The notes beneath the pieces were generated by a model. That model saw only the letters and a list, made by a program, of their open reading frames with translations. It did no database searches and was not told where the DNA came from. A stretch of DNA of 64,000 bases, from contig OX246740.1 of NCBI GenBank assembly GCA_945910005.1, positions 52,116,526 through 52,180,525 of the forward strand. The letters run 5' to 3'. The DNA is from Isoperla grammatica. Its lineage: Eukaryota; Arthropoda; Insecta; Plecoptera; Perlodidae. Shown piece after piece: positions 26,580-47,152 of this stretch (the first letter of the stretch is position 1; each line of letters begins with the position of its first letter). The position numbers were made by a program, and so were the translations under genes.

Positions 26580-27912
26580 TGGGAGGCGCGTCATATCGTA
26601 GGAATGTATGATCGCATGTTGTTGAAGAATCGGGGTCCCACTGCTACGAAATACATTGTTTAAACATTAACGTGTGATATTATAATATTTAATTACAGTT
26701 GGTTTAGATTGTTTACTGATTGTTGTGGTCACCCAATTAGACAGAAGACAATGAATTGTTTTCTCTCTAAAAATGTATTTATTCAACAGGTAATCGAAGT
26801 ATCTTGCGTCGGAGTGTTCCAGGACCAACCACCCCAGGACCACACGAGTAGGACGTCGCCCCTGGGCGTGGACACCGACCTTGGGAGATCTATCGGTGAG
26901 TTGACACTTGCTAACTACTTGTTCTTTACAACCTTCCAATGACCTTCCAGGACGCTGGTCCCACAGTGTATCTCCATCTCTCCCCCCCTTGGTCTCTATC
27001 AGCCCCCCCCCCCCCCCGTGGTTGTGGGGATGTCTGATATACCAAGGCGAACCCTCCCCTCTCCCTTGCTCTGTATCAGTGCCCCCTGCTTACAACAACC
27101 TGTAGACCGACCTCTAGGGTGTCCATTTGTCGCGTTTTTAAAATGGGACACTCCCATTTTTAAAATACCTAATTAAATTAATATTTTTAAAAAATATTTA
27201 AATAAATAAAAAATTCAAACGTCAATTTATATTCAAATTTGAACATATCATTTATCAAAAATATATTTACTTGGTTGTTCAGATCGTTGTAAAAAATAGC
27301 CCAATACATTTTCACCCAGAGTGGCTAGTCAAGCCCGTTTTTTTCTCATTTTTAACCCTTTGAGCTCTCACTCTTTTGTTTATTAATTACAATCAGTGTC
27401 AACGTTGTTTGATAAAAAATCCATTTTGGGCTTAAATATGGACACCCTAGTCACAGGTCAAAGGTTACTTGTAGGTAGAGTTGCGCCGACACATCAGGGG
27501 AACACCCTCCTACATGTGTAGCCCACAGTGTAGGGAAGGTTCAAGCGTCACAGTTGAAACACTGTCCGCGACCGACTTCCAAGCACACATCGCTACACAA
27601 GGTACGACGTCACGATCCAGGCCCGGGATGCGAGGACGTGTGGAGTAGTGGAGTGCGAGAACACTCCAATACCCAACAGGTCCTTAGGTTGAGTGTCCAC
27701 GTCACTGGCGTGACACGATATCTGCAGTCAAGGGTGTAAATCCCAGTGGTAATCCATGGTAGTGTATTTTGCTTTTTCGCGCATAATGCCTACTAGGACG
27801 GGTGGTGAAAGTTGGTTTTTGTGAGGTTTCTCTGGTCGATGGGGTCTGATCTCTCGATTTCGAAGATGAAACTTGCCAGGGCTGAGTGTACTTGGCGTAA
27901 GTCGACCATAAA
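26580..27912 (+). repeat. S segment, copy 2
   Basis: Full-length match to 6633-7945, but its end joins an R repeat (ACCATAAACAACAAAC) instead of the satellite. Confidence 0.85.
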
Positions 27913-28965
27913 CAACAAACAATTTTTCATTGCAATTAGCAGTAGAACTGTACTTACAAAATTTGCTAAAATAATCATAATTCATCAGTCTTTTGTTGTG
28001 TGGGGGGGAGGGGGGGGGGGGGGGTAGATAATAACATTTAAATTTGAAACTTATGCAATGTATCGAATGGAAAATAGAAAACAATACGTGAATGGTAAAT
28101 TTTCGGTTACGGTTCAGGCAAATCCAAATTGCGATTTTCGGTTCAGGAAGAAGTGTTCGATACGATTGTTGTTGTATGCATTGTTTCAAATCAATTAAAA
28201 TTTAATTTTAAATTTTTTTAAAATTCAATTTAAAATTCAGTTGTGCTAGTATGTCGAGAGCATTCGGTAGATAGAATTTAAACAAGTAAACTGTGTATTG
28301 AATGAAGCCACCATCAGCCGGCGTAGTTGGCCGCGGTCGATATAATAGACCGTGGTCTCTGCGTTCCAGGTTCGAATCCTGACTTGGGCAGTGGCGTTTT
28401 GTCATCCCCATAATCACCCACTCATCGTCTCGGTTAGCCTCGTTGCAAAAATATGGGTCGTAAAATCCCAAATATCGTCATCATTGAAGCTATCGTTGGT
28501 ATCTCTGTCTCATGCATGATGGTTGGCGGGCGGGACTCGGGAGGGGTTTGTAACATGATAATACAGTCAGTTAGTCAGTCAGTCAGTCAGTGTCTGTGAT
28601 AAGTGGAAGGTGGAACAAGCGAGCGCTCCGTTGTATCTTGTCTGTGCTCCGTATATCGCCCCGTGGAACCGGCTAAATGTAAGTACAGCTTGCAGGAGCT
28701 TTATTACAGGTGGTGTAGGATACTGTGTGCTTTTTAAAAACTTATGTGACAGATAAAAAAGAGAATTGGTGACTGACTGATCGCAGGAACGGGCTACGTA
28801 TGCCGGCATAGTGTTGAGTAATCATGTTAGAGGTGATACAAAATCGACGCTTTCACGTTTGGCTCTGTAGTTTTTAATAACAGGTGGTTTAGGGTGCTGT
28901 GCGCAATTTGTGACACTTGGGGTACAGTTTAAAAAGTGAACGGAGGGGGGGGGGGGGGGGGATTG
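27913..28965 (+). repeat. R repeat, copy 4
   Basis: Lacks about the first 165 bases of the full unit, so the S-R junction is a recombination or deletion point. The SINE-like core is at about 28314-28486 and is missing the TC tract seen in the other copies. Confidence 0.85.
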
Positions 28966-30317
28966 GAGGCGCGTCATATCGTAGGAGTGTATGATCGCAT
29001 GTTGTTGAAGAATCGGCCTCCCACTGCTACGAAATGCATTGTTTAAACAATAACGGGTGATATTATAATCATTTATTATTCTGTACTGATTGTTGTGGTC
29101 ACCAATGTACGTTGGACAGAAGACAATGAATTATTTTCTCTCTAACAATTTATTTATTCAACAGGTAATCGAAGTATCTTGCGTCGGATTGTTCCAGGAC
29201 CAATCACCCCAGGACCACACGAGTAGGACGTCGCCCTTGGACGTGGACAACGACCTTGGGAGATCTATCGGTGAGTTGACACTTGCTAACTACTTGTTCT
29301 TTACAACCTTCCAATGACCTTCCAGGACGCTGGTCCCACAGTGTATCTCCATCTCTCCCTCCCTTGGTCTCTATCAGCCCCCCCCCCCCCCCCCCCCGTG
29401 GTTGTGGGGATGTGTCTGATATACCAAGAGGAACCCTACCCTCTCCCTTGCTCTGTATCAGTGCCCCCTGCTTACAACAACCTGTAGATCGGTAGGGTGT
29501 CCATTTGTCGCGTTTTTAAAACGTGACAATCCCGGTTTTAAGGGACCTAATTAAATTAATATTTAAAAAAAATATTGAAATAAATAAAAAATTAAAACGT
29601 AAATTTATATTCAAATTTGAACATATCATTCATCAAAAATATATTTTCTTGGTTGTTCAGAAGGTTGTAAATGCTGTCTTTTAAAGGTAAAAATAGCCCA
29701 ATCTACTCTAGCCCGTTTTTCATTTTTAACCCTTTGAGCTCTCACTCTATTGTTTATAAATTACAATCAGTGGCAACGATGTTTGATAAAAAATCCATTT
29801 CGGGCTTCAATATGGACACCCTAGTCACAGGTCAAAGGTTGCTTGTGGATAGAGTCGCGCCGACACATCAGGGGAACACCCTCCTATATGTGTAGCCCAC
29901 AGTGTAGGGAAGGTTCAAGCGACACAGTTGAAACACTGTCCGCGACCGACTTCCAAGCACACATCGCTACACGAGGTACGACGTCACGATCCAGGCCCGG
30001 GATGCGAGGACGTGTGGAGTAGTGGAGTGCGAGAACGCTCCAATACCCAACAGGTCCTTAGGTTGAATGTCCACGTCACTGGCGTGACACGATACCTGCA
30101 GTCAAGGGTGTAAATCCCAGTGGTAATCCATGGTAGTGTATTTTGCTTTTTCGCGCATAATGCCTACTAGGACGGGTGGTGAAAGTTGGTTTTTGTGAGG
30201 TTTCTCTGGTCGATGGGGTCTGATCTCTCGATTTCGAAGATGAAACTTGCCAGGGCTGAGTGTACTTGGTGTAAGTCGACCATAAACCGAGGTATTTTAA
30301 TAAGAATTATGTGACTC
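28966..30317 (+). repeat. S segment, copy 3
   Basis: Matches copy 1 through the satellite junction (GAGGTATTTTAATAAGAATT), marking the left part of block copy B. Confidence 0.85.
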
Positions 30318-32370
30318 GATATACTTTTATACAGGCTGGACAGAATAGCCTCTGGATGATGTTAGGTATATAATACGAATATGCTTTTATACAGGCTGGA
30401 CAGAATAGCCTCTGGATGATGTTAGGTATATAATACAAGTATGCTTTTATACAGGCTGGACATAATAGCCTCTGGATGATGTTAGGTATATAATACAAAT
30501 ATGCTTTTATACAGGCTGGACAGAATAGCCTCTGGATGATGTTAGGTATATAATACAAATATGCTTTTATACAGGCTGGACAGAATAGCCCCTGGATGAT
30601 GTTAGGTATATAATACAAATATACTTTTATACAGGCTGGACAGAATAGCCTCTGGATGATGTTAGGTATATAATACGAATATGCTTTTATACAGGCTGGA
30701 CAGAATAGCCTCTGGATGATGTTAGGTATATAATACAAATATGCTTTTATACAGGCTGGACAGAATAGCCTCTGTATGATGTTAGGTATATAATACGAAT
30801 ATGCTTTTATACAGGCTGGACAGAATAGCCTCTGGATGATGTTAGGTATATAATACAAATATGCTTTTATACAGGCTGGACAGAATAGCCTCTGTATGAT
30901 GTTAGGTATATAATACGAATATGCTTTTATACAGGCTGGACAGAATAGCCTCTGGATGATGTTAGGTATATAATACAAATATGCTTTTATACAGGCTGGA
31001 CAGAATAGCCTCTGGATGATGTTAGGTATATAATATAAATATGCTTTTATACAGGCTGGACAGAATAGCCTCTGGATGATGTTAGGTATATAATACAAAT
31101 ATGCTTTTATACAGGCTGGACAGAATAGCCTCTGGATGATGTTAGGTATATAATACGAATATGCTTTTATACAGGCTGGACAGAATAGCCTCTGGATGAT
31201 GTTAGGTATATAATACGAATATGCTTTCATACAGGCTGGACAGAATAGCCTCTGGATGATGTTAGGTATATAATATAAATATGCTTTTATACAGGCTGGA
31301 CAGAATAGCCTCTGGATGATGTTAGGTATATAATACAAATATGCTTTTATACAGGCTGGACAGAATAGTCTCTGGATGATGTTAAGTATATAATACAAAT
31401 ATGCTTTTATACAGGCTGGATAGAATAGCCTCTGGATGATGTTAGGTATATAATACGAATATGCTTTTATACAGGCTGGACAGAATAGCCTCTGGATGAT
31501 GTTAGGTATATAAAACAAATATGCTTTTATACAGGCTGGACAGAATAGCCTCTGGATGATGTTAGGTATATAATACAAATATACTTTTATACAGGCTGGA
31601 CAGAATAGCCTCTGGATGATGTTAGGTATATAATACGAATATGCTTTTATACAGGCTGGACAGAATAGCCTCTGGATGATGTTAGGTATATAATACAAAT
31701 ATGCTTTTATACAGGCTGGACAGAATAGCCTCTGGATGATGTTAGGTATATAATACAAATATACTTTTATACAGGCTGGACAGAATAGGCTCTGGATGAT
31801 GTTAGGTATATAATACGAATATGTTTTTATACAGGCTGGACAGAATAGCCTCTGGATAATGTTAGGTAATACAAATATGCTTGTATACAGGCTGGACAGA
31901 ATAGCCTCTGGATGATGTTAGGTATATAATACGAATATGCTTTCATACAGGCTGGACAGAATAGCCTCTGGATGATGTTAGGTAATACAAATATACTGTT
32001 ATACAGGCTGGACAGAATAGCCTCTGGATGATGTTAGGTAATACAAATATGCTTGTATACAGCCTGGACAGAATAGCCTGCTGGATGATGTTAGGTATAT
32101 AATACAAATATACTGTTATACAGGCTGGACAGAATAGCCTCTGGATGATGTTAGGTAATACAAATATGCTTGTATACAGCCTGGACAGAATAGCCTGCTG
32201 GATGATGTTAGGTATATAATACAAATATACTGTTATACAGGCTGGACAGAATAGCCTCTGGATGATGTTAGGTAATACAAATTTGCTTGTATACAGCCTG
32301 GACAGAATAGCCTGCTGGATGATGTTAGATAATAAAAAAAACGTTTTTATACAGGCTGGATGATAACATG
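30318..32370. repeat. 60-bp satellite array, copy B (~33 units)
   Basis: Same unit as copy A. The right end (about 31960-32330) switches to a dimer of a 60-base and a ~52-base unit (CAGCCTGGACAGAATAGCCTG form), amplified about three times as a ~112-bp higher-order unit not seen in copy A. Confidence 0.97.
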
Positions 32371-32931
32371 TAAAATTAACTAATGCCATGTATTTTTGTA
32401 TTTGTAGGAGGGCTCTAGGGCGGGGGGGTTTATGGTCGCCGCTAAAGGTTCGAGTAGTCGATTGGTTCTATCGCTTTTGAGAGTATCGGACGTTCACGGC
32501 CCTGAGAGCCTTCATGACCTTCAATTAACCGGGTGTCCCAGTGCGAAGCTATGGTCCCCGTTATGACCGTGTCCCCAGTAATCGTGAGGCCTGGAGGTGA
32601 CCTAGGCCACTCCTGTGACCCCCGTCCCTCCGTACCTTGACCTTCAGCTCACGCGACAGTGTTGAGTTTAAAAGCGAGCGTTTATTTTAAAGTTTTCTGT
32701 TTCTTATCTCTAAAACAATTTTAAAAATCGAAATTGTGCGTGGATCCCAACAGGGTCTACAGTTGAATGAATGAATGTTGCACACATATTATTTCGTTAT
32801 TCGTAGACCCTGATATCTAGCTGTGATATCTATCTACCCAAAATTTAAATTTTTAAACTTGTTTTCAAGATCTGAACAGTAAACCTTAAAATTATAACGC
32901 TTTGCTAACGTGTAGTCTTATTAAACTAGTA
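32371..32931. other. Non-coding, conserved with copy A
   Basis: Equivalent of 9641-10209. No gene supported. Confidence 0.4.
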
Positions 32932-33070
32932 ATGATTTTGTCTCTAACTGTGTTCTTTGTTTTCTGTCGGTTTCTGTCGGTATGGGGGCGGTGGCCCCCA
33001 CCTCCTGTCCGCCGTTGGGCCAGCAGTGACGTCACCGGGGCTGGCGGGGGAGGCGGCAGCGGGGCAGAAG
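32932..33070 (+). CDS. Candidate signal-peptide first exon, copy B
   Basis: Leader MILSLTVFFVFCRFLSVWG, RWPPPPVRRW, then a glycine run three residues shorter than copy A. The donor CAGAAG/GTAAGTATG is unchanged. The charged Arg inside the hydrophobic segment would weaken a signal peptide. Confidence 0.28.
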
Positions 33071-33733
33071 GTAAGTATGAGTTCTCATTACACTCTCGTC
33101 AGAACCCCGGTTGAGTTCCCACAACCATCAACGAGTGTAAAAGAGACGACCAATCTCTCCCAACTGTAGTTAACGTTGACATACCACAGATAAAAAGAAT
33201 TGGTAGTACTTACCAAACAGAATTTCAAAATTAAAAACTAGCGTTTAAAATTTTATTAAACAAAATTTATTATTGGAACTATATCGGCCAGTTCACAAAA
33301 CTATTTAGTTAATTCAAGATAAGAGACAGAACTTTTAAGCATTTCGTTCATCGTAATGAGGTTACGAGTAGATATGTTTCTAGATGTAAAATCTCTTCTA
33401 TGATGTGGACAAATCTTAAATAAATGTACGTACAATGTAATGAAACGCCGAAATGTGTATATGGTTTACACAAATATTTTGAAAACTTAAATATCTAAAA
33501 TATGAGTAATACTCAACATAAGGGTTGGTAATAAAATGATTTGTGAGATACTCAATATCTGGCTTCTCACAAATCCTGTGGGTCGATGACGTAGCCAGGA
33601 ACATATTAGAGGGTTGTGGTCTGTGGAGGTTGTTGTTGTTGTGCTGGACTTCAAATCCTTCAGTCAGTCAGTTCTTCAGTTGTCTGAAAAGCTGAATAAT
33701 AAAACCGTACCACAGTTATGAAACAATGAGTGT
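33071..33733. other. Downstream flank of gene X copy B
   Basis: AT-rich, no feature beyond the similarity to copy A. Confidence 0.35.
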
Positions 33734-35964
33734 TTAATCAATGCTTGTTGGTGCAAGTGAATCTAGTAGCGCTACTCTTGTGATTTCCCATATATCCCAT
33801 AATCCTTCCTTCAAATCCTGAAGCCAGTTCGATTCCCGTCTAATTGCTTCGATATCTTGAACCTCATCTTGATCAGTGTTGATTGAAGCTGTTTGTTGTT
33901 GTTGTTGTTGTTGTTGTTGTGTCCTGCAGTGAGGTCTCGTACGCACCACTTCATTGGATGCCTCCACACGTTGAGTCTCCCGCAAGGTTATCCTCTCTCC
34001 CCGACGCAGATGACGGCTGGATGTGGCGCGTGAAAGATTCCCATGTCCCCGACGGCTCGAGTGATGGCGGCTCCCGTTCCTGACACTACGGATGGGAAAA
34101 GGCGTTTGAAATCGTAAAACGTTTTACGACGTTTAAACGTAAGTACCCTCCTCCCACACAAAAATAATTTTGTTATATAAATTTGAAATTAAACCTTAAA
34201 AGAGGGTACATACACTGCGCTTGACAGTGACAAGCAAAGAAAGTCTGGAAACAGGGAAGACTTAGTGCTTCGAGTTTGAGCAGACTTAAAAATTGCATAA
34301 ACAAACCATAATCGATATTTTGACTTTCTGTTTAACAAGATAGAAAATTAGATTCCATGTTTAGTTTTTTTGTCCGGCAGTAGGAGTTTTACAGATGTAT
34401 TGGCCGTCAACTAATAACTCTTAAACTAACAGTAGGATTATTATAAATATTTTCCTACTTGTAGAGGGATGTCATAGCTATCTATGCATGGTATTAAGTA
34501 CATTTGTCACCAACCTATTCAAAGATAATGTACCCATTCTTAAACAGATTTTCCGTATTATTACGCCGAACATTTTCGACGAAAGTGATTTATTTGCATA
34601 ATTCAAACATGAGTATATTATTTTTAGCAGGCTTGTCACAAATGTACTTAATACCGTGCGTAGGTATGACATCCCTCTGCAAGTAAGTAAATTTTCCTAA
34701 TAATCCTAAAATTAGCTGACTAAAAACATCAAAACTACTTCCAAACGCTCTTAAACTCTACCGTCGCGTTCAAACTACCCTTCCCTACCCGCCACGAGTG
34801 TCCGCTGTTGCAGGGCTGGCCAACCAGGAGGACAGGACGTGGTAGCGGTCGTCGAACACCCAATCTCTTGGGTCTACCCGCACTCTAGCCGCACCCTCGT
34901 CGTTGTCAGGCCAGGCTGATCGTTGCAACAGGTGAAGAACAATGTTCTCGGAGAGGTGGTGACTCTTGCCAGGTGTCAAGACGATCGGGTAAGAGTTACG
35001 TTCGATCTGGGTTCAAAGTGAAAGAAATAGAAACATATTCTGGCGACAAACAGTTCTTTAGGTTTGGACATCTCTTGGCTTGTGTTATAAAAAAAAAGTG
35101 CTTGGATAAAATTAGAAAAGCGGATTTATGAAGAATCCAAAGTACAAAATTTAACTTTTAGACAGTTGGCATGATGTTTTTTGAGAGTAATATAATATAA
35201 TTTTAAAGTTCATCATTGTTTTCATTAGATCTCACTGCTGCGTGTATTGCCAATATCATCAATCCAATCTAATTCTTTTCAGTTCCGCATCCAGTCTACA
35301 AATTTTAACACCCTTATATGTTCTCACTTTAACTGTCGTCTTGCATTGTGGGTAGTAAGTGATAAGGTGATGATAATTTTATTTTTGTTAATTTGTAAAA
35401 CAGTAGTGAGCTGTTGTGAGTCTCTTTTGAAAGAAATCTTTGAATACGTAATTGATTTTCGTAAAATCTGTCATAGTTTTGGTACGAAAATTGAATTAAA
35501 GGAGACTGCTTGGCACATAAAAGTGACAGCCTGAGACTGATGTTCATTTCTAGCCCAGGCATTATATTTATTATGTACCTGTATGTACCTAATTTTAAAC
35601 CAGCCATACAGCAGGTTCATTTTGATGGCTACTACCATTGTCAATATACCACATGTAGAAGTTTAAATGCATCTTATTTACATACCTCAGTTTTTGCCGA
35701 CATGCAATAAACGTCTTCATAATCGGGCCGGATTCGTATCTGTGAAATTAAAGGTCGTACAATGGGATTGATCTTCCAGCTAACAATGTTGTCAGCTTCC
35801 GAGTATTGCAAGAGAACGGACAAAAAGAAGGCATCTTCGTCGAGCCTGGCAAGTGCCAGAAATACCCGATTTGATTTGTTCGTCAACAGGAGCGAACTGT
35901 CAAACTTTATGGAAAATAAATTATCGATGGAAAGAGTGATTGCGTCTGCCCGGACGAAGACCAT
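33734..35964 (-). CDS. Uncharacterised three-exon gene X, copy B (282 aa)
   Basis: Exons 35964-35686, 35006-34789, 34085-33734, with all splice sites conserved relative to copy A. Replacements are V to E in exon 1 and K to E at the start of exon 2. Exon 3 has nine glutamines instead of six and several changes just before them (MRETQRVEASNEVVR region). The frame is intact throughout. Intron 1 carries an ~85-base segment (about 35474-35557) absent from copy A. Confidence 0.8.
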
Positions 35965-36601
35965 GGTGGTGCGTTGCCTAGTGATTCACATGGAATTATG
36001 GTAAGATACACTTTGCTTTGTTATAATCTCGATAAAATTTAGAAACTCTGTTGCCTTTGACAATCAATTGTTATGAATGATGAAAATTATTCATTATTGT
36101 TTGTAAGTCCAACAAGCATTGAATGTTGCAAGAGTTTGTCAGTCCCCGTGGTCTAGGGGTGAAGGTGGGAGACCTGGGTTCGATTCCCAGCCGGGGTAGG
36201 TTTTTTAATATCTGTATTTCACATTAATTCCACCCGAGAGTGTTTCTCCAATAAATATCAGTTTAAATTACAAATTACATCTTTCCCGAAGTGTTGGAAA
36301 ACTTGAAGTTCGAAATTGTCTGTGTGTTATATAAATTTCAGGTATCGTGTGGAGCGAAATCGATCAGACAAGTTCTGCTATGAAAAAAGAAGTGTTTCTA
36401 TCCCAATTATGATGGAATGTATTTAACTTGTTGATTGTATGTAAGATTGTCTTCATGAAATTAAGCGGTCAATTAACTTCGTTCCGAGAGACTTTCAAAT
36501 TTCGCGGCGATAGCGTTGTTTGCAACATCGCCGCTAGATCGCAGCACGGGTTTTGTTTGTAAGGTCAAAACTCCAAAGTGGTCGAGTCGAGTTCACTCAA
36601 C
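35965..36601. promoter_or_regulatory. Shared divergent promoter interval, copy B
   Basis: Same arrangement and spacing as copy A. A few substitutions and indels; the tRNA-like element and the ATGGCGG motif are kept. Confidence 0.5.
36143..36206 (+). pseudogene. tRNA-like element lacking an anticodon arm, copy B
   Basis: As copy A, but the acceptor-like ends pair perfectly (CCCCG with CGGGG), so this copy is probably closer to the ancestral form. A box, B box and T6 terminator are intact. Confidence 0.65.
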
Positions 36602-42974
<6,373 letters not shown>

Positions 42975-42987
42975 TCTGTCTTGTCTG

Positions 42988-43064
<77 letters not shown>

Positions 43065-44326
43065 GCTGTCTGTCTGTCTGTCTCTCTGTCTGTGTGTCTG
43101 TCTGTCTGTGTGTCTGTGTGTCTGTGTCTGTCTGTCTGTCTGTCTGTCTGTGTGTCTGTGTCTGTCTGTGTTTGTGTCTGTGTGTCTGTCTGTGTTTGTG
43201 TCTGTGTGTCTGTCTGTGTCTGTCTGTGTTTGTCTGTGTTTGTGTCTGTGTGTCTGTCTGTCTGTGTTTGTGTCTGTGTGTCTGTCTGTCTGTGTATGTT
43301 TGTCTGTGTCTGTCTGTGTTTGTGTCTGTGTGTCTGTCTGTCTGTGTTTGTGTCTGTGTGTCTGTCTGTGTATGTTTGTCTGTGTCTGTCTGTGTCTGTC
43401 TGTGTTTGTGTCTGTGTGTCTGTCTGTCTGTGTTTGTGTCTGTGTGTCTGTCTGTCTGTGTCTGTCTGTGTTTGTGTCTGTGTGTCTGTCTGTCTGTGTT
43501 TGTGTCTGTGTGTCTGTCTGTCTGTGTATGTTTGGCTGTGTCTGTCTGTGTTTGTGTCTGTGTGTCTGTCTGTCTGTGTATGTTTGTCTGTGTATGTTTG
43601 TCTGTGTTTGTGTCTGTGTGTCTGTCTGTGTATGTCTGTCTGTGTCTGTCTGTGTTTGTGTCTGTGTGTCTGTCTGTCTGTGTTTGTGTCTGTGTGTCTG
43701 TCTGTCTGTGTATGTTTGTCTGTGTTTGTGTCTGTGTGTCTGTCTGTGTTTGTGTCTGTGTGTCTGTCTGTCTCTGTCTGTGTTTGTGTCTGTGTGTCTG
43801 TCTGTGTTTGTGTCTGTGTGTCTGTCTGTCTGTCTGTGTATGTTTGTCTGTGTCTGTCTGTGTATGTTTGTCTGTGTCTGTCTGTGTCTGTCTGTGTTTG
43901 TCTGTGTTTGTGTCTGTGTGTCTGTCTGTCTGTGTTTGTGTCTGTGTGTCTGTCTGTCTGTGTATGTTTGTCTGTGTCTGTCTGTGTTTGTGTCTGTGTG
44001 TCTGTCTGTGTATGTTTGTCTGTGTCTGTCTGTGTTTGTGTCTGTGTGTCTGTCTGTCTGTGTTTGTGTCTGTGTGTCTGTCTGTCTGTGTATGTTTGTC
44101 TGTGTCTGTCTGTGTTTGTGTCTGTGTGTCTGTATGTCTGTATTTGTGTCTGTGTGTCTGTGTGTCTGTGTTTGTGTCTGTGTGTCTGTCTGTCTGTGTA
44201 TGTGTGTCTGTGTGTCTGTGTTTGTGTCTGTGTTTGTGTCTGTATGTCTGTGTTTGTGTCTGTGTGTGTGTGTGTGTGTCTGTCTGTGTGTCTGTATGTT
44301 TGTGTCTGTGTGTCTGTATGCGTATG

Positions 44327-44396
<70 letters not shown>

Positions 44397-44397
44397 C
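42975..44397 (+). repeat. TGTC/TGTGTTTGTGTC microsatellite, ~1.4 kb, copy B
   Basis: Same locus as 20783-22305, but the interior is dominated by TGTGTTTGTGTCTGTGTG blocks of about 40-100 bases rather than TGTGTATGTG. The ACTATGTCGTGTGACG unit occurs only once, at the end. The two arrays have been rewritten independently between conserved flanks. Confidence 0.97.
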
Positions 44398-45578
44398 TAT
44401 GTCGTGTGACGCGTGAGCTGCACGTGCGTCTCGTGCGTAGCTTCCAGGAAGACGTGTACGCGACCACGAGGGTACAAACGATGTTGATGTTGTTGTGACG
44501 CATAAAGGGGCGACCGTTCGTCAACAATAATAATTATACAACTCTGCGAAATTTTAATTTGCAATTAAATTTTAAATTTTTAAGTGATGACTATATATTC
44601 CAGCTTTATTTACAGACAACGATGCTAATTGAGACGCGAGTGTGTGTGTGTCATATATGTGAAGGGGAAGACAAATGTCACATGACATCGATGTTCAAGT
44701 CAGGATCGAACCTGGAGCGTAGCAGCCGAGTTCTCAGTGCAGACAGTTTCAAATCTACTTCTAAAACGGATGCACCGGCCCCGATATTGATAGAAAATTG
44801 TCGGGTGTGGTGTTATCTAATCTATATATGCACTGCATAAATATTTTATTCGACATTCTAAAATAAAAATGATAGAATCAGTTATTGACCTATTGTAAGT
44901 TGTAACTGACTGGGTAGGTAGTCAATAAATACAATTGTATTTATTTATTTAAGGTTTGCACACCTTTCACTTTCGAGTTTTTATTATCGGTCACGTTTTT
45001 GAGATGGCAACAAAACTCTTTATGACAGTTGCTTGTATATTGAACTCTGTAGGGAAAATATCAACTGCAATAATGTGTAAGTCGCCCCGCCGGGTTCGAT
45101 CCCGTGTTGTGCTAAATGTAGCCGGTCGGCGGGGTTGGCATTTACCGGACTCTAATATCGCTCCTCGGAGACTCACTGACTCGTTACCCTTACTAGATAG
45201 AACATGACATTAATAGAGCTCGTTTTCATCCTAGTAGGGTTGCATTCGACCCGATATGCCACTCTGCAAGGTGTTATCATCCGTATAGTGTGAAAACATT
45301 GGACACACACTTTCGATGGGGATTGCCGCGGTGTCACGAATCGAACTCGTGTATACCGATCGATGGATCGTGTTATCAATCGCGTCCTGTGATCGATTTA
45401 TCGAGAGATCGTTTTGGAGTTCTGATCACCTGCTGTTTGCTGACGATCACCGTATGGAAGTGTGACTCTGGCTATCGTAAGAGGTCGCTAAATGAGATAC
45501 CTCATCCCTTGACGTTTTTCCACCTTCAAGTATAGTTTAAACCGAACCTTCCCTAGGTCGTTGGTGGACTTTGGAACA
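44398..45578. other. Non-coding, copy B
   Basis: Aligns to 22805-23950. T-arm-like motifs near 44706, 45091 and 45337. No gene seen. Confidence 0.45.
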
Positions 45579-45910
45579 GCTCTACCTGTCGTAAGAGGTC
45601 TACTCCCCCCCCTCTACCCCTCTACCACCCCCCCTCTCTTCAAATATAGTTCTCGTAACGTACGTTCCTTTCCTCCAAGCTCCTGGCCTGGGCTCTACCT
45701 GTCGTAAGAGGTCTCCTCCCCCCCTCTACCCCTTTACCCCACCCTCTCTTCATAGTTCTCGTAACGTACGTTCCTTTCCTCCAAGCTCCTGGCCTGGGCT
45801 CTACCTGTCGTAAGAGGTCTCCTCCCCCCCTCTACCCCTTTACCCCACCCTCTCTTCAAATATAGTTCTCGTAACGTACGTTCCTTTCCTCCAAGCTCCT
45901 GACCCCGGGA
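45579..45910 (+). repeat. ~110-bp tandem triplication
   Basis: Three units each beginning GCTCTACCTGTCGTAAGAGG, with C-rich middles and TCGTAACGTACGTTCC, ending at CTCCAAGCTCCTG. The last unit joins the shared flank (ACCCCGGGATAG). Block copy A has one unit (about 23950-24065). Confidence 0.9.
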
Positions 45911-47152
45911 TAGAATTGCTCTGCCTGTCGGACGAGGCGACACGGGAGCCGACGTCATGTAGTATGAATTTGCGGAGAGTATATACGTACGCCATTAAAA
46001 AATAAATAACACAAATTGAGTGAGAGACACCGTGATGATTACGATTGAGATAAATGACGTCTGCAACTGGCAGCCTCCGTTATTGATCCTCGCGTACCGA
46101 CCGCGTGCGCTACTTGTTGATTTATGACACTTGTCAGGAGGACCTTTAAACGTCTCCCTCGTTGACACCGGCTATGATGAATGCGTACCTGTCTGGCGTC
46201 GTCGTCGTAGTGGGCATTGTCCACTACGTCACCGCGAGTAATAAATAGTTGCACTTTCAGCAAGCACGTGAAACAAGCTTTACTTCTCAAATAGGGGGAG
46301 GAGTAACTCGGTATATCTACAAGCAATTGTCCAACGACGACAATTACTTCGCTGTGTGTACGTACATCCACGTGCTCCCTCCCCTCCACCCCGCCGCTCT
46401 CGTTCGAGTGTTTTTATGTGTCAATGATGTATTGGATGTATTTCGCACTAGAAGAACCTGTCAACTTCGCTCGACTGGACGGTATGTCCCTCCCGCCTAA
46501 ACGCAAATGCCCCCTGCGGAGATCGAACCCTCGCCCACTCTAATCAAGGTCCCCGTTACCCCGTGATAGGGACGTGTACGTTGGAGTTTGTGGGAGACTC
46601 GCAACCTCATGGCTACGTTCTCCGCATGCGTTCGGAGTCGTTGCACCTTTGACCCCCCCCCCCTGCCACGTCACAGTTGGGTTAGGCATCAATTTAAAAT
46701 TGCATTTTATTTCTCTGATTTGGTTAAAATATAGTATTAAATTTGTGGTGTGTCCCAACAGTGTTCAATCAACGTCTCTTTCCCCCATGAAAAGCGTGGA
46801 TCACGACGAAAGGGGTTGCGATGTGGTGGGGTTCCAACTTGCAACCTCTCGACAGCAATCTCCGTGCGTTGCTTGCGAACACGGCGAGTGTTGTTAATCT
46901 CGACCGGGTGTTGACGTTGTTCGGTCAGGCCTCTTGTTGACCATATCGTCGTTACAGTGTTTACCCGCTCGGAGGTGTGACTAGAGCTAATTGACGACTT
47001 CGGATGTTCCCTCCCACCTACGTCACGCTCACGTGACGCGTTCAACCCGCCCCCAACATGGCTGCGTATGTGAGTAAACATTGCAGCCGTTTTGCATGGA
47101 ACATATGGGAACTTTGGGTAGTTTGAGCGTAGATTTCCATAGCGAATGAGCA
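45911..47152. other. End of block B and THAP upstream region
   Basis: Block similarity ends at the position where copy A meets the gap. The following sequence is GC-rich with CACGTGACG and AACATGGCTGCG motifs, plausible promoter material for the THAP ORF. Confidence 0.45.
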